The notes under the pieces: generated by a model | The model's input: the letters and a program-made list of their open reading frames with translations, nothing else | What the model was told of the DNA's origin: nothing | Databases searched by the model: none | Made by a program: the position numbers and the translations under genes | Shown here: piece by piece, positions 51,353 through 63,509 of the stretch | Layout: each line of letters begins with the position of its first letter | Numbering within the stretch: the stretch's first letter is position 1 | NCBI RefSeq assembly: GCF_964340395.1 | Contig: NC_135549.1 | Coordinates: 30,476,832 to 30,540,831, forward strand | Reading direction: 5' to 3' | Source: Glandiceps talaboti | Lineage: Eukaryota; Hemichordata; Enteropneusta; Spengelidae | Length of the DNA stretch: 64,000 nucleotides

Positions 51353-51391
51353 CATACATACATACATACATACATACATACATACATACAT

Positions 51392-51422
<31 letters not shown>
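51225..51422. repeat. Microsatellite (ACAT)n/(AC)n
   Basis: Alternating blocks of cata and ca units, the complement of the ATGT arrays elsewhere in the window. Confidence 0.97.
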
Positions 51423-51423
<1 letters not shown>

Positions 51424-51467
51424 TTAGAGGTGTTATATGAGCGGGCCTTTGTGTGTGTGTTCGTTTA

Positions 51468-51517
51468 TTTTGTTTGTTTGTTTGTTTGTTTGTTTGTTTG
51501 TTTGTTTGTTTGTTTGT
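51468..51517. repeat. Tetranucleotide microsatellite (TTTG)n
   Basis: About twelve units of tttg. Confidence 0.96.
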
Positions 51518-53074
51518 AGAACATCACGAGTGTAGTTTCATCAATATAACGTGTTTTATTTAGACCCAGTTCCTTTCTATGTCATTTGACTTCCGACAAC
51601 ACAAGGGTCTGTATTGTGGGCAAAGAACGTAAACAAGTACAAGTATGTACATCTATGAAATGTCAACAATCTTACTTACTTACTCTCAATCCGGTCGTGG
51701 TTTTTCAATCAACTAGGCATGGTACACCTTTTATACACGATTTGGATGAGGTCAATCTTTTTCGTTTACATATACTATTTTATCTTTAGATCGTCACGTT
51801 GAAACGCTATTAATCCTCGTTTCCTTGGTAATCTTTGAAGGTTATTTAAAATGAAAACATAGAAGATTACCTTAAAAAGTCTAGCGAAAACATGAAAGCA
51901 ATGAATAATTTGTGGTTTATTTGTCTGTTGGGTATTGAAAGAATATCCTTGAACCGATAGTAATGCGCAAAATCAAATTGTCGACTTCCAAAACATACAA
52001 TCAGATCCCATTAGTTGACGAACCTACGTACACTGATGTACATACAATCAGATCCCATTAGATGACGAATCTACGTACATACAAATAATCTTCCATTTCC
52101 ACGCTATTAATCGAATTTCTATTACGATTTACAAAACATAGTTTTATCCAATATATGTTATTAACATCAATTTCCCGAACCGGAATTTCTAACAAAACTA
52201 TTATGTGATTTAGCAATGACCATGGCTGAGTCCATACATATTTTCAAAATGTATTTGTAACAAAAATGTTAAAATCCAGCACACTAGTAAAACCTATACC
52301 TAATTTCCTAAAATGTTACAGCTCCATCCAAATAATACGGACGAACTGTGTGAATACTGCGATATAAATAAACATTCTATAGCTGCATACTGTTGAAAAG
52401 CCGGTCGTACAATTATCATATCACCAGTATCTTACTAATCGAAGTCACGTCATCAATCTAGGGATTGTGGTAATTGTGTTAATTCTACAATTATATAGAA
52501 CATGAATACAGAAACTGTGGAGACCAGCAGGATGTTTGGAACACCATATACAAGTAGTTACAAATAGACGTACACATTCAAGATATAAAGGGGGTGGGGG
52601 TGGAGGGAGTAATTGAATGAAATCAAGTTGTTCAAATTAGAATTCTTTTTCATTCCACTTTGTGCACTTGAATAAGTGTGCACCACAGACACCACAGAAA
52701 GTCCTTGTCTGTGCATGAACATAAAATCACTTATAATAATGGATGACACTATCTTTATTTTATATAATACATTAAATCATCACTTAACTAGGTGGCATTT
52801 CATTTCTTGCATTAAATCACTTCTAACGTGTAGATAAATCCAAATATTGTAATTTCTGATATCTGTCAGTACAACGAGTTGGAAACTTTCATTTTAACTA
52901 ATTTCACTTCCGTACAGGCTTATCAGTTAGACCATTAACATTCTGTACAATATTATGTTTGTTTGGCAATTTTCAGAGTAAAGGTTTACTCAGAGAATAG
53001 ATAGCTTGCCAATGGACGGACTATAAACTACAATAGACTTTAATTACGCTAATCGACATTCTCCTTGGTAATAA
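51518..53074. other. Intergenic DNA with a 47-bp duplication and a G-rich tract
   Basis: Non-coding. Holds the tandem pair at 51993-52085 and a G-rich stretch (ggggg-t-ggggg-t-gg-a-ggg) at 52590-52608. Confidence 0.5.
51993..52085. repeat. Tandem duplication of about 47 bp
   Basis: acatacaatcagatcccatt starts at 51993 and again at 52040. Both copies continue into gacgaa[ct]ctacgtac with few differences. Confidence 0.9.
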
Positions 53075-53080
53075 TTTATT
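53075..53080 (-). terminator. Polyadenylation-like AATAAA downstream of receptor 2
   Basis: AATAAA on the minus strand about 92 bases after the receptor stop codon (53172-53174), a usual distance for a short 3' UTR. Confidence 0.4.
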
Positions 53081-53171
53081 CAGTTTGAACTCCAGACCAA
53101 ATAAATAAGCCCTTCAACAAAGGTAGCCCTCTCCCCAAAAAGTTAATAAATTTACAGACACACATAATAAT

Positions 53172-55073
53172 TTAACGTGATGATGCTGAGATATTAGGTT
53201 CTCTTATGATGACAGTAGAGGTTGTGGTTCTTCTTCGATTGTCCTCTACTTTCTTACAACAAAAGACCCTACAGATTATTCGTTTTATAGCAACTTTAAA
53301 CTCGTTTTCTCTCAAAACGTACAGAAACGGGTTAATCATTGAATTGGAGTATTGCAACCAAATTGCTAAGTCGTACCAAAGATCGGGAAATAAGTAGTCT
53401 CCGGCGATCGAGTCTGCAATTGTTGTAAGTTTCCATGGTAACCAAGTCAATAAGAAGACTCCGAGCAAAATGCCGAGGGTTGTTGCGGCTTTTCTTTCCC
53501 CCGATCTTTGTGCCGATAGTGATCCCCTTTTGGTGTCTTTTCTTTTTATATTTGCCGTGGCGGGTGATCGCGTTACCGTGGAACCAACACAGTTTTGAAT
53601 TGACACTCGGCTAGAGCTCGGTTTTATCATTGTTGATGTTTTCAAAGTTTCGGTAACTGCCGGCAATTCTTGCAGATGATCGTCGCATTCCTGTGGTACG
53701 TCGTCCGCGCTTTCACTTGATATCACATCAATATCACTTTCTTCAACAATAGATTTCTTCTCATTTTTGTGTTGGGACTCCATTTTATTCCCCATATCGA
53801 TACAAGGTTTCTGATTATGTACTGAATAAAGAGCAGCTGATATGTTATTGCGATATGTCTGGTGTTTCCTGTCTGACTTTATGGTCTCATCAAGTTCAAA
53901 ACTTTCGTTTACGCAAGAGAAGTCAAACTTACTTTCACTTTTTCGCTCATATCGAATCGGAGTTACGTTTGGTTCGCGCTCGTTCTCTGTATCCCCTACG
54001 GCACTTTCCGTAAAACTGTAGCTTTTCCGCCTTCCAGGCAAACAAAACTGCTTGATAAGTGCAAATAGAGTTTCTGATTGTCTTTTTTCTGTTTGTTTAA
54101 CCATTTGAACGTCTGCAGGTTGTGATTTTTTATTTCTGAACTTTAAACAACAACAACAACAACAACCCCTTTTGGCAGTCTGTTCATTTGATTTCTCCTC
54201 ATCAACTTCACTCTTTTTCCGAGTACTCGTCGTGTTCGTGGCAGTAAGGTTTCGCCTATTCTTTATTATAAAGAATATTTGTCCGTACAATATGAGAACA
54301 AACAAAAAGGGAATAATCACTGTGACTACAAAACTAATCACTGTAATGGCGGCATTATCCATCCATTCTACATCACACTCTAAGGTATAATCTACTATAC
54401 TCTCCCCTCTAATGTGTTCATAAAATATGGTCGCTGGTACTTCAGTCAAAAGACCCAGACACCAAGCCACAAAAATAAAAGAAAGAATAACTTTTCTCGT
54501 TCTTCTGACACGGTACCAAAAAGGGTATTTGACGTTTAGAAAACGGTCGAGACATATGACACACATATGATAGACGGAAGTCGAGTACACAAACATATCA
54601 ATACATAACCATACAATACAGAAAGGTTTACCAAACTTCCAGTAGGCGTTCGTAGTAAAGGACGCCATAAATGGCATCACAAGTATGCCAGCAGCAAGGT
54701 CCGATATCGCAAGACTTGCGTAGAAATAATTCGTAAGTCGTCTGAGACGTGGAGTGGTAAAGAAGGCAAGTAAGATCAATGTATTCCCAATTATTGAAAC
54801 AGAAGTGATGACGGATGTCAATAGTAGTAGGAATATCATGACACCATTCGAGTAAGGCAGTCGGTACACATCTTCCTCTACGTCTGTTCCGTTTGTTACA
54901 TTTGTCAAATTTGGAAACCAATAGTCCGTCGGATCCAAGACTAGCGAAGAGTTCACAGTTTGAATCGTTGTAGGCAATTTCAACATAGTTCTTGTATCTT
55001 CTGTTAAATCTTGCCATTGTAAAGTAGCTAATGTTGTGTGGTCTGTGGAATTTGCAACGTTAGATATGTCCAT
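53172..55073 (-). CDS. Aminergic-like rhodopsin-family GPCR, intronless (receptor 2)
   Basis: 633 residues, a paralogue of receptor 1 with most transmembrane residues shared. The extracellular N-terminus is about 75 residues with five N-glycosylation sites (N8, N41, N55, N58, N61). Landmarks: N97 (1.50), D125 (2.50), C152 (3.25) with C233 in loop 2, D159 (3.32), DRF 176-178, W204 (4.50), S247 (5.42), T251 (5.46), P255 (5.50), E526 (6.30), W544 (6.48), P546, then W547-K548 at 6.51-6.52, W572 (7.40), Y575 (7.43) and NPFLY 581-585. Loop 3 is about 255 residues with a six-Cys run (C304-C309). C601, C605 and C606 follow helix 8. The ATG has G at -3 and G at +4. Plasma-membrane receptor; the Asp3.32 pocket suggests a biogenic-amine-like ligand, but Lys at 6.52 is not typical of amine receptors. 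Subtype and ligand unknown. Confidence 0.93.
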   Translation of the reverse strand: MDISNVANSTDHTTLATLQWQDLTEDTRTMLKLPTTIQTVNSSLVLDPTDYWFPNLTNVTNGTDVEEDVYRLPYSNGVMIFLLLLTSVITSVSIIGNTLILLAFFTTPRLRRLTNYFYASLAISDLAAGILVMPFMASFTTNAYWKFGKPFCIVWLCIDMFVYSTSVYHMCVICLDRFLNVKYPFWYRVRRTRKVILSFIFVAWCLGLLTEVPATIFYEHIRGESIVDYTLECDVEWMDNAAITVISFVVTVIIPFLFVLILYGQIFFIIKNRRNLTATNTTSTRKKSEVDEEKSNEQTAKRGCCCCCCLKFRNKKSQPADVQMVKQTEKRQSETLFALIKQFCLPGRRKSYSFTESAVGDTENEREPNVTPIRYERKSESKFDFSCVNESFELDETIKSDRKHQTYRNNISAALYSVHNQKPCIDMGNKMESQHKNEKKSIVEESDIDVISSESADDVPQECDDHLQELPAVTETLKTSTMIKPSSSRVSIQNCVGSTVTRSPATANIKRKDTKRGSLSAQRSGERKAATTLGILLGVFLLTWLPWKLTTIADSIAGDYLFPDLWYDLAIWLQYSNSMINPFLYVLRENEFKVAIKRIICRVFCCKKVEDNRRRTTTSTVIIREPNISASSR

Positions 55074-58000
55074 ATCCGTAGATCTCTTCTATGATACAAA
55101 TGTTACCTTACAGAAGTCCGTCGGCGTACTCTAGTCATGCACTGTTGGGGGAAAACAGAAGTCTCGGAGCCATCCAAACTTGATAAACGTTGAAAACCAA
55201 GTCACAATCTACAGACTCCAATCCTAATTGGAAATAAGTTAAAGTAATACATGCTATAATTAATACATAAGTAATATCGAAGATTTGGTCAATATTTACA
55301 AGATAGCTATCAAACTGATGAGCAAAACTAATGAATTATTCAAAAGAAATATCAATTTTGTATGTCAATTAGTGAAAATACAATTTGTGATATATGAGGT
55401 AGTTTAATATCCGGTATCGAAATTATTAAACATGCAATATTCCTTGAATTTTTAATACCTTATAAATTGTCCCTCTAGCTACCGCAAAACCAAAGTTTTT
55501 TTAACTTTTGGAGGATAAATACTTGGGAATTTGGTGATGTTCTTTTGAACTATGTTGTCGTAAAATATTATTACCATGACGTCACTACATTGTAGCCAAG
55601 CTGAATATTTGTTTGATATGACGTACGTATTGTTTCATACAAACGGCAGAAGAAAAGGAAAAAATCTAAAATCATTATCTAGCAGTTGCTATTAAAGTAT
55701 CATTGCTTCAATTTCCTACCATTTACATCGCAGTGAGGATATGACAATGTCTTTAATAATGCCCTTGGGAAATAAACTTAGATTTGGCACTTTGGTCAGT
55801 TTATCATCTTGTTAATTCCTACGTTGATTGACTAAACATGTACCGTTGTAAAATAACATTTGCTTTGATTACAGCATGTGATGAAGTAGTATTGAAATTG
55901 AAAACAATTCTATTGGATTATCCACGTTTCTCTTGCCGCAAGTCGTTTTAATTAAGAATACAAGATATAGTCGATGTTTTATTAGTACCATCGCCAGTCT
56001 TTTCTGTTCCACAATGATGTTGCAATCGCACATAGTTATAGTAAAATTCCGTTTAATTTGCCTTAAAAAATCACTCATGTAAATTGTTTATCACCGAGCC
56101 AGGGAACAAACTCTGTTTAAAGTCAAGTCCAGGGTTTCAATACATCCCTGCGCGTTATCGTATTAGTGTTATCGTAACACAGGAGCCACAAGGATTACAT
56201 AGGATTATTGTTTTGCTCCCGACCAACGTTTGCTGTAACCGGACAACTGAAAATTTCAATCCTTGGGTTGTTATAATTATCCTAGACAAGAATCACCGTG
56301 GTATACTAAACATATAGCTAAAAGTGTACAACGATATTATAGTATGGATTACCAAATATTGAGTCACATCTCAAGGTAGAATGATAGAAATTAGAATCAT
56401 TTCATGGAGTTACTTACAAATACAATTTTAACCTATTTTCATTCTATGCTGTTTTTTCTCAGAAATCTTTCAGGCCTACTAAGAGTACACATTTACAAAA
56501 TAATAATTACTTATGTATTAGTGTGAAGTGTCTGGAACAGAGACACCCTCCCCCCCCCCCCCACATCCCAACCCCCATTCTATCTAAGTTTGATGAAGAA
56601 CGTCTATATTCAATATTTGGTCACGTTTAATGATGGAACTAAAGTTTATTGCCATTTCCGACACTTCACTTTTTACAAGTTTTTGTTTTATATGTTGCTG
56701 CTGACAGTCTAATTGTAGTTTTAAAATGACCACGTAAAGTTTATTAGTGGAATTGGAGGAACTATTAAAACATAGACTGGGAAATTCGTTGTCATTACAA
56801 CGTACGAATAACGAACCTCTCAGTCAAAAGCAAAATATGACGTATCAGTACTACCTTGTGAAGTTGTATTATGGAGCATTTGTTTTATTTTTAAGTTTCC
56901 TCCTAAATTCAGGATTGTGATTGGATGATTTATTAAAATAAAACTGATCCATACAGTTCACAGGACGCCCTCACGCTATCGAATTTGTTTATCTTCACGA
57001 ATTTTAATGTCATAAAAATAAGTAGTTAGAAATCCGAAGGCCGAAAGGTAAGCTTACATCACAATAGTTTTTTAATTTATTCAATGCAGTATCTCGAATA
57101 TGCGGAGTCTTTACAAGGCCCGTTGTTAAAGCTATTTCTAAATAAATTACAAAGTGAAAAATTACATGAAAGCGATTCCAATGATACATTGTATATTCGA
57201 TGCACTGTGGTAACCGGATAACTTAGTCACATATTAACAGAGGCTGTGGTGGCGTTTATAGCATTGTCAATACCTGTATATCCGAACACTATGCAAAACA
57301 TTATACTTGTATACAACAAGGATGTTAAATAGTTTGAAACTGGCGGATCTGAGGTCAGTCACGACATACACTCCCATACTTGTGGGCTAAATCATTCTGA
57401 AAAGCTAGCAGCGCTGGTACCAGGATCTCAAATAAAAAATGAATGACTATTGTTCTAACGTCAGCGAGGATCAACAAAAAAACATGATAATCAGAAATAG
57501 ACAAGCTATTTCTAACAATACCAACGTTAACAACAACATTAAACAGCGAGCTTAGTGAAAACAAAACTTGGCTAGGAACCATGACCAAAACGACTGCGAT
57601 ATGATGAGTCGGTAATGAACTAGACTGAGAAATGAAAACATTTCTATTTGTTTATCATATCAAATGGTCGAAGTCAAAGTGTTTCTCAGTGTGGGTAAAC
57701 ACATGGCCCTAAGGATTTACATTGCGTCTCTGATCTTGCGTCTGTGCATAATGATTATTACACTACTGTTGTTCGGGTGTCAGCCATGTTATTATTACGG
57801 TGAAAATGTCACTAACTCGACGTGACGTTAACAATTAGACATTATTACATTTGTAACTAACAAGGAATGGTGTGAATAAAAAATTGCTGAGGCCATGAAA
57901 CAGCCTCGTTCTTGTGTTCTTCACGTGTCATGACATGTTTGTATTCCACTTTGAAAAAATAAACATTTTGTCATTTTGTGCACACCAATCTATTAAAGTA

Positions 58001-59178
58001 GAAAATTATAAGAAATAAGGGTACCTTTTTATGATGTACTGCTGTTAAAATATGCTGATGAAATTAAACATGCTGTTTCTGTCACGTTCTGCATAACAAC
58101 CGGACGATACAACCGTGACCTTAGCAATGTAATAGCCTCAGGTTTAAAACTAGGTCAAAAACTATCAAAAAGACAACATTATTTGAATAAAATGAGCAAT
58201 AGCAAAAACCAACTTAAATATAGACAACAGAGGAATTCTCAACGTTTGCACACGAGCTGGATTTTCAAAACATGAGTTTACTTCATTTTCTATACTAATT
58301 AGGTACATGCCACACTGCAGCTGCGTGTGTGGGTTGTTTCATACTTCTTATAGTAATGGACATATGATTTATTTCTTTTGTTTTTTTAAATTTTCAATAT
58401 ATTTGAAAATCCTTTATTTCGGACAAGACATAGTTTAAATATTAATAATTCACAGGACTCAGACCTCGATTCATAAGCAATAAAAAAAATGGGAGGATAG
58501 CCCACCTCTTCTACTGCGTAACAACCCTGAACACAATCTGCTAGGCATGAATGTATGTGACTCTTTTGACTTCGTAACATCAAAAGCGTCAACGTCGATG
58601 TTCCCCAGAGGTAAGCATTAGGAGCCACAACGTTAATACGAACACCTATAGGTACGTGTGAAATAGGTTCCTAATCCTAGTACATGAACAATTTTTCCGG
58701 GGGCACGATGTCTTCAAAATTTACGATTTAGGTTTGTTAAAGAGGTGTAAGACAGTGCCTACGTGATATCCATAATAGATATAACTCAAAAAGCTGTGTT
58801 AATTAGGAGCTTATTATTGTTTTCCTGACTATCCATTCAAGAGAGAATACTTGTAGCTTTAGGGCTGGACACACATCATGCTGTGTCAACAAAGTCAGCC
58901 AAACTAACTAATGAGATTTAGGAATCTAACTCAAGACAGGTTGTCAATTATTTAAAGATTATGGGATTCGAACTTTTAAAAGGTTTAGTTTTTAGCAAAA
59001 ACTGTAGTATGATTTTCATTATAATACATGGCAACTAGCTAGGTGGGAATGAAGATTATCATTTACACTCAGGCTGTTTGAAAATTAGATGTAGGGTTTG
59101 TCTATTGGAGGATTGAATAGTGGTTTTTGAAAAATAGGATAACAATACTATACGAGAAGTATGAAACAACAACAGCCT
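55074..59178. other. Upstream flank of receptor 2 and intergenic DNA
   Basis: The promoter of receptor 2 should lie near 55074-55300, but no element could be singled out. The rest is AT-rich non-coding DNA with a C13 run at 56550-56562. Confidence 0.45.
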
Positions 59179-59705
59179 GTATGTATGTATGTATGTATGT
59201 ATGTATGTATGTATGTATGTGTGTATGTATGCATGTGTGTATGTATGTATGTATGTATGTATGTATGTATGTATGTATGTGTGTGTATGTATGTATGTAT
59301 GTATGTATGTATGTATGTATGTATGTGTGTGTGTATGTGTGTGTGTATGTATGTATGTATGTATGTATGTATGTGTGTATGTATGTATGTATGTATGTAT
59401 GTATGTATGTGTGTGTATGTATGTATGTATGTATGTATGTATGTATGCATGTGTGTGTATGTATGTGTGTATGTATGTATGTGTGTGTGTATGTATGTAT
59501 GTGTGTATGTATGTATGTGTGTATGTATGTATGTGTGTGTGTATGTATGTATGTATGTATGTATGTATGTATGTGTATGTATGTGTGTATGTATGTATGT
59601 GTGTATGTATGTATGTGTGTATGTATGTATGTATGTATGTGTGTATGTATGTATGTGTGTATGTATGTATGTATGTATGTATGTATGTATGTATGTATGT
59701 ATGTA
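59179..59705. repeat. Long tetranucleotide microsatellite (ATGT)n
   Basis: Over 520 bp of atgt units broken by short gtgtgt expansions and a few atgc. The long Tyr/Val/Cys/Met and His/Thr/Ile frames on both strands are artefacts. Confidence 0.98.
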
Positions 59706-60498
59706 GGAAGGTATTAAAGTAAGTAGGTATCTGTTTCAAACACTATATCTTTATTCTCAGCACATTATAATGTGTTTCTCGCCATGACGTCACGTTAGAG
59801 CTGTTGCGTTCTGTCTATTTTTATAACCAATTTGTATAACGGAGGTTGCACATACAGCTTGGTAATTGAGTTAGTTGTTAGAGCCAAGCTGGGTAATAAC
59901 AAAACACATTTAATTCACGGAATAAAAACGAACACGTCAGCCTATTTATTTCTTTGAAATCTAATAACAGGACACATAAACGGATGTTGTCTTTGAAAAG
60001 AGATCATTACTGTAAATAATGCCGACCTAGAACTTACAAGCATATTTTTGGCTTATAAACGTATGGTATTGTTGTTTTTTCTCCGCTTATATGTAGACCC
60101 ATCGTGTGCTGGTAGGCCAACGTAGCACAGTGGCATACTGGAAAGACAATTGCTGTATGTCCGCAAATGAAATTACAAAAAGTATATTGTGTTAAAATAA
60201 CTGTGGAACCGTAAAACTATTTGCGAATTGATTCGAATGATTTATCGTTCATTATACTTTCTAATCAAACAACGTGTCCAATGATAAACTAGGGTGCTAA
60301 ACCGTTCGGAAACTGAGCGGAGGATGACGAGTATGTATCGACAATGGGAAGTACAACCCATGCACGTGAACGTTGCCCTGTTGTGTTGTTTCACTGTTCC
60401 AAGTAGGGCATAGCCAATCTTTGCAATTCAAAGAGTTGTTACGTCAATCAATGAAGGCTTTGTTTTCTTCGTACGTTATAGTGACGACACACTCAAAC

Positions 60499-60501
<3 letters not shown>
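59706..60501. other. Intergenic DNA, nothing recognised
   Basis: Non-coding. An A-box-like gtagcacagtggcatactgg at 60123 lacks a B box. Confidence 0.5.
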
Positions 60502-60531
<30 letters not shown>

Positions 60532-60771
60532 TGTATGTATGTATGTATGTATGTATTTTTGTATGTATGTATGTATGTATGTATGTATGTATGCATGCAT
60601 GCATGTATGTATGTTTGTATGTATGTATGTATGTATGTATGTATGTATGTATGTATGTATGTATGTATGTATGTATGTATGTATGTGTGTGTGTGTATGT
60701 ACATGTATGTATGTATGTATGTATGTATGTATGTGTGTGTGTATGTGTGTGTGTGTGTGGATGTGGATGTG
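60502..60771. repeat. Tetranucleotide microsatellite (ATGT)n
   Basis: Same unit and orientation as 59179-59705, with atgc and tttt interruptions, ending in GT and gtggat variants. Confidence 0.97.
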
Positions 60772-62640
60772 TCTCCCTGTGCATTTGCCAATGATTATTC
60801 AAATTCAAGACTTGTTGCGTTTCAGTAAATTGCTAAAGTAAATACCGAGACACATTGATCGGGCTGTCATGTATCAATCGATAGCTGATAGCTGCAGTGT
60901 ACGTGTATGGTTAGGCGTCTATGTATATGAGTTAACTCATGTACTGGTATAGTTGGATGTAGTTTATCAACGTATAGTTATGTATCTCCATCACCTTACA
61001 ACAATATGCACGTACAACATTATTAACTATGTATACTCAACACAGTGGAAATCAAGCTGTGACTGAACAGTCAGAGTGTAACGAAATACATTTTCTATGG
61101 TCTGAACTATTAATACTACATGTAGAACATATGTCACATATGAAATAGATACGGCAACAACAATATTGAATGGCTGCATTGTAAACAATATGCATTCGGG
61201 GGTTTATTTCGAATAAGCTTGCAAGTAATACATTTATGACTGAGTTGGACGAGAGTATCGCAATAGTTATATACATACGTCATTGTGTAAAAGCGTGGTC
61301 TGTCTGTTTAAAAGCTGTAAATACTGTATGAAACCAGTCTTAGACTAGAACATTTAGAATTGTATAGTGTTACGTTTCATTGGATATTGGCCATAAAACA
61401 CAGACTGAGCTCTCATGAACACTGTTACCACTGGTACCTGTAAACATACACTTATTGCAATTGTATAACAATACACATACAAACTAACACAGTAGGAACT
61501 CACCACCACGGCAATATCACTGTGGGAGACGACACGCTGTATGACTTCGATCTTACCCGATACTGAAGTTGTCGTATGGATGCAGGGCAAATCAAAGCGT
61601 TCATACGGGTAATTTAAATCGATAAATCGTATATTTGCAAATGACCAATTGTGAGTGAGTTCGATTTGCGGACGACAATCGAAAGAAGCCTGTTGAAATT
61701 CCCACTACGACTGGCGAAGTAGTTGCACACGATCATTTACCTGTGACTACCTGACAGGCATATATATGGCACCATGCCATTCCCGTGGGAGTTTTCGACT
61801 GCTTACGTACTATAATTTGAAATCGAAGCGGCCCTGGGCAACTTTTTTAAATGAGGGGGTCGAAACGGCAACCCAAAATATTTTATCCAAATTGTACGTC
61901 CACTACTACAATAGACTAGTTGGTGCAAGTTATGGCATGTTGATAGAAATATCCTGGGGTGGTTTGCCTACGTCATTGACACAATAGTCGACATATACGC
62001 CATTCGTTACCACCGGTTCTTATATGTAGTACATCGTATTGAACCGACAGCAGCCGAGTAAAACTAACACGTGTTACAGTAGCCACTATGACATTAAACT
62101 CGTCCTGGATATGTTTGGCTGTCGTCAACAATGACAGACAGTGTGGATCCTGCATATCGATTTGCTAAAAAGCACTTAGTCAATTAGAAAGTCGATACGT
62201 TTGAAAAGTGTATACACTTTTTCAATATTGGTCAAACAATTATATGATAACATACAATAATGTTAGTTTTGTTTGACTTTGCTTCAGCGACAATTGAGTT
62301 ATCTTATAATTGGTAAACTGATCAGGATGGGTATTTGTTTTCAGATTTCTCTTCATATTTCAAATATTGTCCTAAGGATGTTATATTGCTTGGCAAAGTA
62401 AACGTGATTCGTTATATTGGCAACTACAAGTAGGTGACTATATATCTGTTCTTGCCTGAATATAGTTTTGTCATATTGTTACTTTGTATTCGTGCTTACA
62501 ATGACGTCGTGATCAGCCTGGGAAAGTGGGTAAATACGCGATATATGGGTGCATATAGTTGTTATATAAAGAGGCTCTGAGACTGACGTCGGAAAGTTTG
62601 TAAGTATTCTGGTGCTCGTACATTGCTCCAATCTGAATAT
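60772..62640. other. Intergenic DNA, nothing recognised
   Basis: Non-coding; short frames without domains. Confidence 0.5.
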
Positions 62641-63098
62641 GTCAATCTTGGAGTCTATAGGTGCATAATGTAAGGAGGCGTCAAATGCATGATGTACAGT
62701 CTGGACATGATGTAGTGTTTACATTAAACTAATATTTTAATGACTTGTGTTTATTAGTGTTTATAAATGACTGAATGCCTGGATTTGTCTAGTTTGCTTA
62801 TAAATCACTCCCGCTACTTACAATAACAAAATGTTTACCGAATTATTTTCTTCAAATTTATTGAGTTATAAACAAGACCTTGTATTATTTTCATTCATTT
62901 TTCTTCAAGTTGAAAAAAATAGTAGATTTGGTTTATTAATGAGACATTCAAAATAAACACTAATTGACTTATTTATCAATGTGGCCAATATAAACTCGTG
63001 AAAAGAACCTTCACGAAAGTGTGTCAACTTTAAAGTATAGGTGAGTGCATAATATAAGGAGGCGACAGATGCATGTATGTGCAGACTGGGACGTAATA
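62641..63098 (+). repeat. Diverged direct duplication
   Basis: 62641-62712 and 63022-63098 share gtcaa[tc]tt, a ctatagg or gtatagg segment, gtgcataat[ga]taaggaggcg, atgcatg, and acag/gcag followed by ctgg or actggg. The copies lie 381 bp apart. No coding content; the sequence between them is AT-rich. Confidence 0.6.
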
Positions 63099-63509
63099 CA
63101 CTCTTAGTATTTGTTTGAATGAAGTGAGTTATAAAGACGGACTTGGGCTATACTGTTTCACACTGTTTATCGAGTAGAAGAACACAGTACAGTTGTTTAA
63201 GTAATTAAAATCTCAAATAAATTCTCATTTTTCGTCTACTTAAAGGATTTAAGAGGTTCTGCGTTCTATATCAAACTTCAATTTAACAAAGAGATGTCTT
63301 CGTTTCAAAGCTTTTACACTGAAACTAGAACTTGAATTTGACATGTTCGTTTATTCCAAGTGTTAAGGCCTCAGCCCATGACACAAAATAAAGTACAATT
63401 TACTCAGAGAGAATAAAAGAGTATTTACAAGACACAAAAAAGAGAAAAGCTTGACCATGTTTAGTTTTACAAAATTATCACGGCGTTTAAAAGATTTAAA
63501 TACAAACAC
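63099..63509. other. Intergenic DNA, possible 3' flank of the LINE fragment
   Basis: AT-rich non-coding; lies downstream of the minus-strand LINE relic. Confidence 0.45.

Noticed and set aside
54628-55017. 129-codon minus-strand frame overlapping receptor 2
   Set aside because: Alternative frame of the receptor N-terminus; no domain, and the receptor frame is clearly the real one.
59059-59739. Open frames of up to 226 codons on both strands rich in His/Thr/Ile/Tyr or Tyr/Val/Cys/Met
   Set aside because: They are translations of the ATGT/ACAT microsatellite. The same applies to the frames at 44665-45148, 51107-51519 and 60373-60841.
60118-60175. A-box-like gtagcacagtggcatactgg
   Set aside because: No B box or tRNA fold follows.
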